Origin: Crithidia sp. LVH-60A
Taxonomy: Eukaryota; Euglenozoa; Kinetoplastea; Trypanosomatida; Trypanosomatidae
Direction of reading: 5' to 3'
Assembly: GCA_030078075.1 (NCBI GenBank)
Contig: CP119655.1
Location: 241,001-305,000 of the forward strand
Length of the DNA stretch: 64,000 nt
The notes beneath the pieces were generated by a model. The model was not told the DNA's origin and made no database searches. It saw only the letters and a list, made by a program, of their open reading frames with translations. Shown here in pieces: positions 59,380-64,000 of the stretch. A program made the translations under genes and the position numbers. How positions within the stretch are numbered: the stretch's first letter is position 1; the number at the start of each line of letters is the position of its first letter.

Positions 59380-62300
59380 ATGCAGACCGCGGTCCCGTCC
59401 TCTGCTGCCGCCTACGGCGGCGGGAGGTCACTGGAGCGACGGTGGCGGCGGCGGCGGCGCACACGACGACGGGAGTGCCGCCGCAACCACCGCCGCTGCC
59501 GCCTCTGAAGTCTTCCGCGACTTCACGTGGTACAGCGCGATGCTCCTCTCGCACCTCTTCGCCCTCGAGCACGCCCAGCTTGTGCGCGACGCCGCCGCCG
59601 AGGACGCGCGCCGACGCACCGCCACGGCGCACAGCCCGCAGCTGCTGATGCGTGCCGCGGTGGCAGCGGCGAATGCGCCGGCCACTCCGACGTCGTTGGC
59701 GGCGTCCGGTGCGTCGGAGAGCGGCAGCGGAAGTGTTGCCGCGGCTGCCGAGGAGGCGGCGACAGCAGAGCGACTATCACAGCTGACGACGCAGCACCGC
59801 CCACACATTTTGCTTGGCTTCACCGCGCGCACTGCCGGCAGTGGTCATGGAGGGAGCGAAGAGACCGTGCTGAATGATCCCGCGACTCGGTGGACAGCAC
59901 CGACTTGTGCGTCAGAGGAGGGGCGCGATGGTGGTGGCGAGGGCAGTGGACCGGCTGCTGCTGGTGGTGGGACGGCGCCGCTGCTCGCTGTCTTCGACGC
60001 CTTCTACTTTCCAGCAGAGTTGTTTCAGTTGCACCACTCCGCCGGTGCGTCGCTGGCAGCAGACAACGCAGCAGCAGCAGGAGGAGAGCTAGGGGAATTT
60101 GGAGGTAATGAGGGGCATGAGGGAGTGGGAAGTGTGGGAGGGGAAAACGCGAGTGTCGCCGACGCTGCCGCTGCTGCTGCTGCTGCTGGTGCTGCACCAC
60201 GTGTCACACCCGAGGCGCTGCGCGAAGCCTTCCACACTCTTCTGCTGCTTGGTCAGCGCTGTGCAGCCTTTGCTCTAACGTACCATGGCATCATCGGCAA
60301 CAGTGGCGGCGGTCCGAGCAATGACAGTGACGTTGCCCACGCCACCGATCACCACCACGCCCATCACACCGGCTTCTCCTCCGAGGACGAGCTTCGCGGT
60401 GGCGGCGCTGGGGCTGCAGGTGATGGCGGAACGGGCGATCGTGCCGCATTGCAGCAGGCCGCGTCCGCCTCGCTGCAGTTTATGCTGCAGCTTGCCTGTA
60501 GCTGCCCCTGTGCCCCTCTCTCCTACGCCGCACAGTTGTGCCTCGCCCACGCCCTAGCGGTGCAGCCGGCGCCACAGAGCACCGCGGGGTGGGCAGCACG
60601 TGATCAGCTGTTGCGCTTTTTGCCGACGCTGCAGCCGCCCTCGCGTGGTGTGACGACGACAGCGACGGACACGGTGGCCTCGCCGACCAGCGCAACCCCA
60701 GGCAGCGGAGCGCCACCCACAGGCGGCGCAGCAGCGGGTGGGAACACTCGAGTCCCGGCAACGCAGTACGTCTGTGCGGAGGACCCGATGCTGTGGTTCG
60801 ACGCCGCCGGCGCGGTGCACGTGATGACGGCGCAGCAGTGGTGCGAGGCGGCGCAGCAGCGGCAGCGCACGCGTGGCGGCGGGACAGCGGCCGTCGCAGC
60901 GAGTCTGCAGGCTCACTGCGGCCCCCTGCCAGCCACGACCGCCTTGCCGACGGTGCAGCGGCTGCTCATGGAGGAGGACCAGTACATGGGACCCAACGGC
61001 AGCGCAGCGGCGGTGCTGCAGTCCATGTTAGAGGCGGTGGCGGCTGAGGTGACGCTCAACGCACGGGCGTTGCCAGGCTCGTCGTCGTCGCTGGTGCACA
61101 ACAGCCTGCGCCGGCGCCGCGGTGTACACAGCAGCAGTAGTGGTGGTGGTGGCAGCGGACCAGCGAATGCCGTCGGTGTGCAACACCGTGGTGGGGGTGG
61201 GCTGGTCGGCGGCTTCTCGCCGAGCATGTCCGACACGTCGCCAGAGATGGAAGGTCGTTTAGGCTCGCCAACACTGCCTGGTGCGCCATCCAGTGGTGCG
61301 CACTTTGCCCCAGCGGGCGGCAGTGGTGGGGCTGTAGCAACGCCAACAGCAGGCGCAGCGACGTCGCCACGTGCCTCGTCGCGACTTTCAAAGGCGGCCA
61401 AGCGGCGCCGTGCCTTACTCTTCGCCCTGGCGCAGAGTCACCTCCTCCCACCGACGCTGCAGCTCACCACGTCGAAAACACTCCTGTACGGCGTCTTCAC
61501 CGATGGCGGGGAGTGTCCGACCTACTACCTGCTTCTCTCCCTCTACCCAGACATCTTGCGCGCTCACCACGCCTCGCTGCACTACGTGCTCTTCGAAGAC
61601 GGCCCCCTCTCGGTCGATGTGCGGCTGATGGTGGCGGCGATGGCGGCGAGTCGGCACCGCTGCGAGTACCTCGTCTCTCGCTTCACGGCGTTGCTGCTGC
61701 GGTATGCGGAGGAGGCGATGCTGGGTGAGGGGGACGACGACGACGGTATAAGCGACACGATGAGCGAGTACGATGGTGTTTATCGCGGCGGCGGTGGTGG
61801 TGGTGGTGGTAATGCTCGCCACAACGTGCACGGCCCCTTGTACCACTCGTCGCGCACTGGCGACACCGACGACGAAGCTGGCGGCGTTGATGGCTTTCTG
61901 CACAGTGCTCTGGAGCACCTGCCATGCCGCGGACAGGCCCGCCACCGCTGGATCACCCGCGGCCCACCCGCCCGCCTCCGCGCGGTGCAGCACCTCATCG
62001 CCGTCACGGCCCACACGCCGTGGATGCTGAACGAGAAGGACATCCGCGCCGTGCTCGCCGCGGGGTGGACGATTCCGGAGGTGTTTCAGCTAGCTGCCAT
62101 CGTGGCGCAGGTGGTGCCGCTCTGCAGCTTCGTCATGGGCATGTTCGTGCCAGCAGAGCCGTGGACGATGACGCTGCTGCCGCTGGAGGTGGTGCGGCGG
62201 CTCGGGCACCGCGCCGTGACGGAAGAGATGTCCAGCGCGAACACCAGCGGCGCGGCGGGGAACACCAGCAGCGGCGGAGGCGGTTCTGGTGGGGGAGGCA

Positions 62301-63124
62301 TGGTGAGCAGCGGCAGCAGTGGCGCGCTTACCGGGCTGCGTCGCTCGCCGAACGTGACGACGGAGGGGATGGGCGGTGCCGCCTGCCCTGGGCCGGCCAC
62401 GCCGCACCACGTCTCGCACGGCCGCACGCTGCTCGGCTCCGCCGCGAGCGGGAGTGACATGTCTGCCATGGGGGCGACAGCAGGAGCCACAGGTGTGAGT
62501 GCAGATGTCTACCGCCGCTACGCTGGCGAGGACAACATCGTCAGTGAGCAGCGCATTAAAGGTGGGAGCGGCACGGTGAACCCGCACACGCTGTGGCGCA
62601 GTCAGTTCACATGGAACGAGGTGGGGGCAACGCTGATGGAGCAGTACTACCCAGGCGCCGCCACCCTGATGAGCGAGGAGATTGAGTGCTACTTCGATCT
62701 TGTGCGGCAGCTCACCAAGGCAGACTGCGTCGGTCTCATGAGCCCCGACTACACCCCCTCCTACGCCTTTCGCTCGTTGCAGCTCTACGTGCAGAACCTG
62801 CTCGGCTTCATGGTGGAGGACTACCCTTACAACGACATCAATAAGGTGCTGCGGCGGCCGGCGAAGTGGTTTGCGCAGGTGTTGACGATGCGGCCAGAGA
62901 CGCTGACACGCAGCGAGGTGGTGCGGTTGTACGTGCCCACCACGCCACCGACGCCGTCTGAAGCCGCGCGCGACGCGGCAGAGGCGGAAGCCCTGCAGAC
63001 GGCCCTGACCCTGCAGGATGAACGCGTACTGCTGCTCATCGCACTCGCAACGATGGAGGCGCGGAAGGAGGGGCTGCTGCATATTCTGCTGCGTCCGATA
63101 TGCTCTGTGCTCAGTAACATGTAA
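59380..63124 (+). CDS. Sestrin (PA26 family) homologue with large low-complexity insertions
   Basis: The uninterrupted frame is 59540-63124 (1194 residues). Coding sense continues upstream in that frame (ASEVFRDFTWYSAMLL) without an ATG, while an ATG at 59380 opens one frame away, so a +1 slip at about 59400-59420 is likely. The sestrin halves are clear. The AhpD-like N-domain has FEDGPLSVDVRLMVAAMAAS, then RHRCEYLV (Cys708 and Tyr710, matching Cys125 and Tyr127 of human SESN2), then HTPWMLNEKDI. The His132 position is Phe715. The C-domain has FTWNEVGATLMEQYYPGA, EDYPYNDINKVL and MEARKEGLL. Glu1173 aligns with leucine-binding Glu451 and Glu1093-Asp1094 with the Asp406-Asp407 GATOR2 motif, but Phe1077 aligns with Arg390. 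Sestrins inhibit TORC1 when amino acids are low. The protein is over twice the usual 480-550 residues because of Gly/Ala/Ser/His-rich insertions. Confidence 0.87.
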
Positions 63125-63377
63125 GTGGAAGGGCCACAGAGGGGTTGGAAGGAGGGCGGGGAGAGACGCCAGCGCCGCCGCGCTTGTGTGCATGTCCGTG
63201 TCCCTGAGGCAGAGCGGGTGCGTGTGGGTGTGCTGGCAGCTGCGAGGCATCACAGAATGCCACGCAGGGTGACGGAGAGGAGAGCGCTTCACAACACACA
63301 CCACTGTGGATGAGCTCGTGTTTCGATCTCTGAATGCTCTTTCCTCTTTTCTCGTGTATTGCATTACGCCGCTGCCC
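63125..63377. other. 3' flank of the sestrin gene
   Basis: Non-coding by inspection: GC-rich at first, then changing to T-rich sequence before the homopolymer block. Probably 3' UTR. Confidence 0.55.
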
Positions 63378-63603
63378 TCTTAAAATTTTTTTTTTTTTTT
63401 AAAAAAAAAATAATTTTAAAATATTTTTTAAATTTATGGGAAAAAAAAATAAAAAAAATAAAAAAAAGATAAAAAAGACCTTTTTTTTCCTTTATTTTTG
63501 TTTTATTCACTATTATTACTTGAACTTGTTCTTTTATTTTTGATATCGTTTGAGCTCCTTATTTTGTGAATTATAAATTTAAAAAAGGGGGGTATTTTTC
63601 TTT

Positions 63604-63635
<32 letters not shown>

Positions 63636-63720
63636 AAAAAGAGGGGGGGTGGGTGTTGTTTTTGTTGTTGGGGTTTGGGGGGGGGGGGGGGGGGGGGGGT
63701 GGGGGGGGGGGGGGGGGGGA
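63378..63720. other. Homopolymer block, probable bad consensus
   Basis: Long A, T and G runs (for example 63604-63628 and 63678-63719) separated by little ordinary sequence. A short T-rich piece at about 63480-63580 looks more natural. The style matches the blocks at 14680-15075 and 42565-42943, so it should be treated as unresolved sequence. Confidence 0.75.
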
Positions 63721-64000
63721 GGAAGGGGGAAGGAGAAAAAAAAGAAAATCTCTTTGTTTTCTTTCTCCTTCTCTCTCTCTCCCTCCGCTGCTGTGAGTGG
63801 CCTATTGTTCTTTTTTTTTTTTTCACCTTATTTTTGCGTGCGTGTCTGCCGCAAACACGCCTGCGTGATGATGCCCGACCACAATTAAAGGGGAAAAGAC
63901 TAGCTTCAGAGGAGAATAGCTGAATTCTGATGTGCTACCACACGGACACAATGTGTATGTTTGCGTAGGGCTGAAGAAAAAGGTATTTTTTCTCCCTCTC
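63721..64000. other. Non-coding right edge
   Basis: No gene seen. A purine stretch is followed by pyrimidine-rich sequence (63757-63785) and a T run at about 63811-63823. It could be the leader region of a gene beyond the window. Confidence 0.5.

Overview
The window looks like nuclear DNA of a trypanosomatid (Kinetoplastea). No gene shows an intron. GC-rich coding regions alternate with AT-rich spacers full of homopolymers, (CT)n and (TG)n runs. Genes lie in two long same-strand blocks that point away from each other. Several products are typical of flagellated protists (RP2, an ASH/MSP-domain protein, a Dpy-30 protein). I cannot name the species.

Layout. Left block, minus strand, transcribed from about 17.6 kb towards position 1: V-ATPase subunit C, a signal-peptide protein of unknown function, a TMEM135-like membrane protein, RP2 (TOF-LisH plus TBCC), a long coiled-coil protein and aconitase. 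A divergent strand-switch region lies at about 17.56-19.28 kb. Right block, plus strand: an ASH/MSP protein, a dienoyl-CoA isomerase-like enzyme, a glutamine-rich RRM protein, two tandem NZF/RanBP2-finger plus FYVE proteins, ribosomal protein eS27, a Dpy-30-motif protein, an FtsH/M41 AAA protease, ribosomal protein uL1, a low-complexity protein, a compact CAMK-like kinase and a very large sestrin homologue. As is usual for the group, neighbours do not form functional operons; each block is probably one polycistronic unit processed by trans-splicing at pyrimidine tracts. The intergenic strand bias (A/G-rich top strand on the left, T/C-rich on the right) flips at the strand switch.

Three blocks of absurd homopolymers (about 14.68-15.08, 42.57-42.94 and 63.38-63.72 kb) look like bad consensus, and one has replaced the 5' part of the second FYVE gene. 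Several genes also change reading frame. Almost every frame change I could place goes the same way, as one extra base, usually at a homopolymer. Over-calling in the assembly is the simplest explanation, so I describe these as single genes with a disturbed frame rather than as pseudogenes.

Most interesting points: a sestrin with a conserved C-terminal leucine-pocket glutamate but no equivalent of the paired arginine; tandem proteins joining ubiquitin-binding-type NZF fingers to a FYVE domain, a plausible ESCRT-0-like adaptor in a lineage thought to lack ESCRT-0; and an RRM gene with about 4 kb of non-coding DNA before it and about 9.3 kb after it. I found no convincing tRNA, rRNA, retroelement or CRISPR array.
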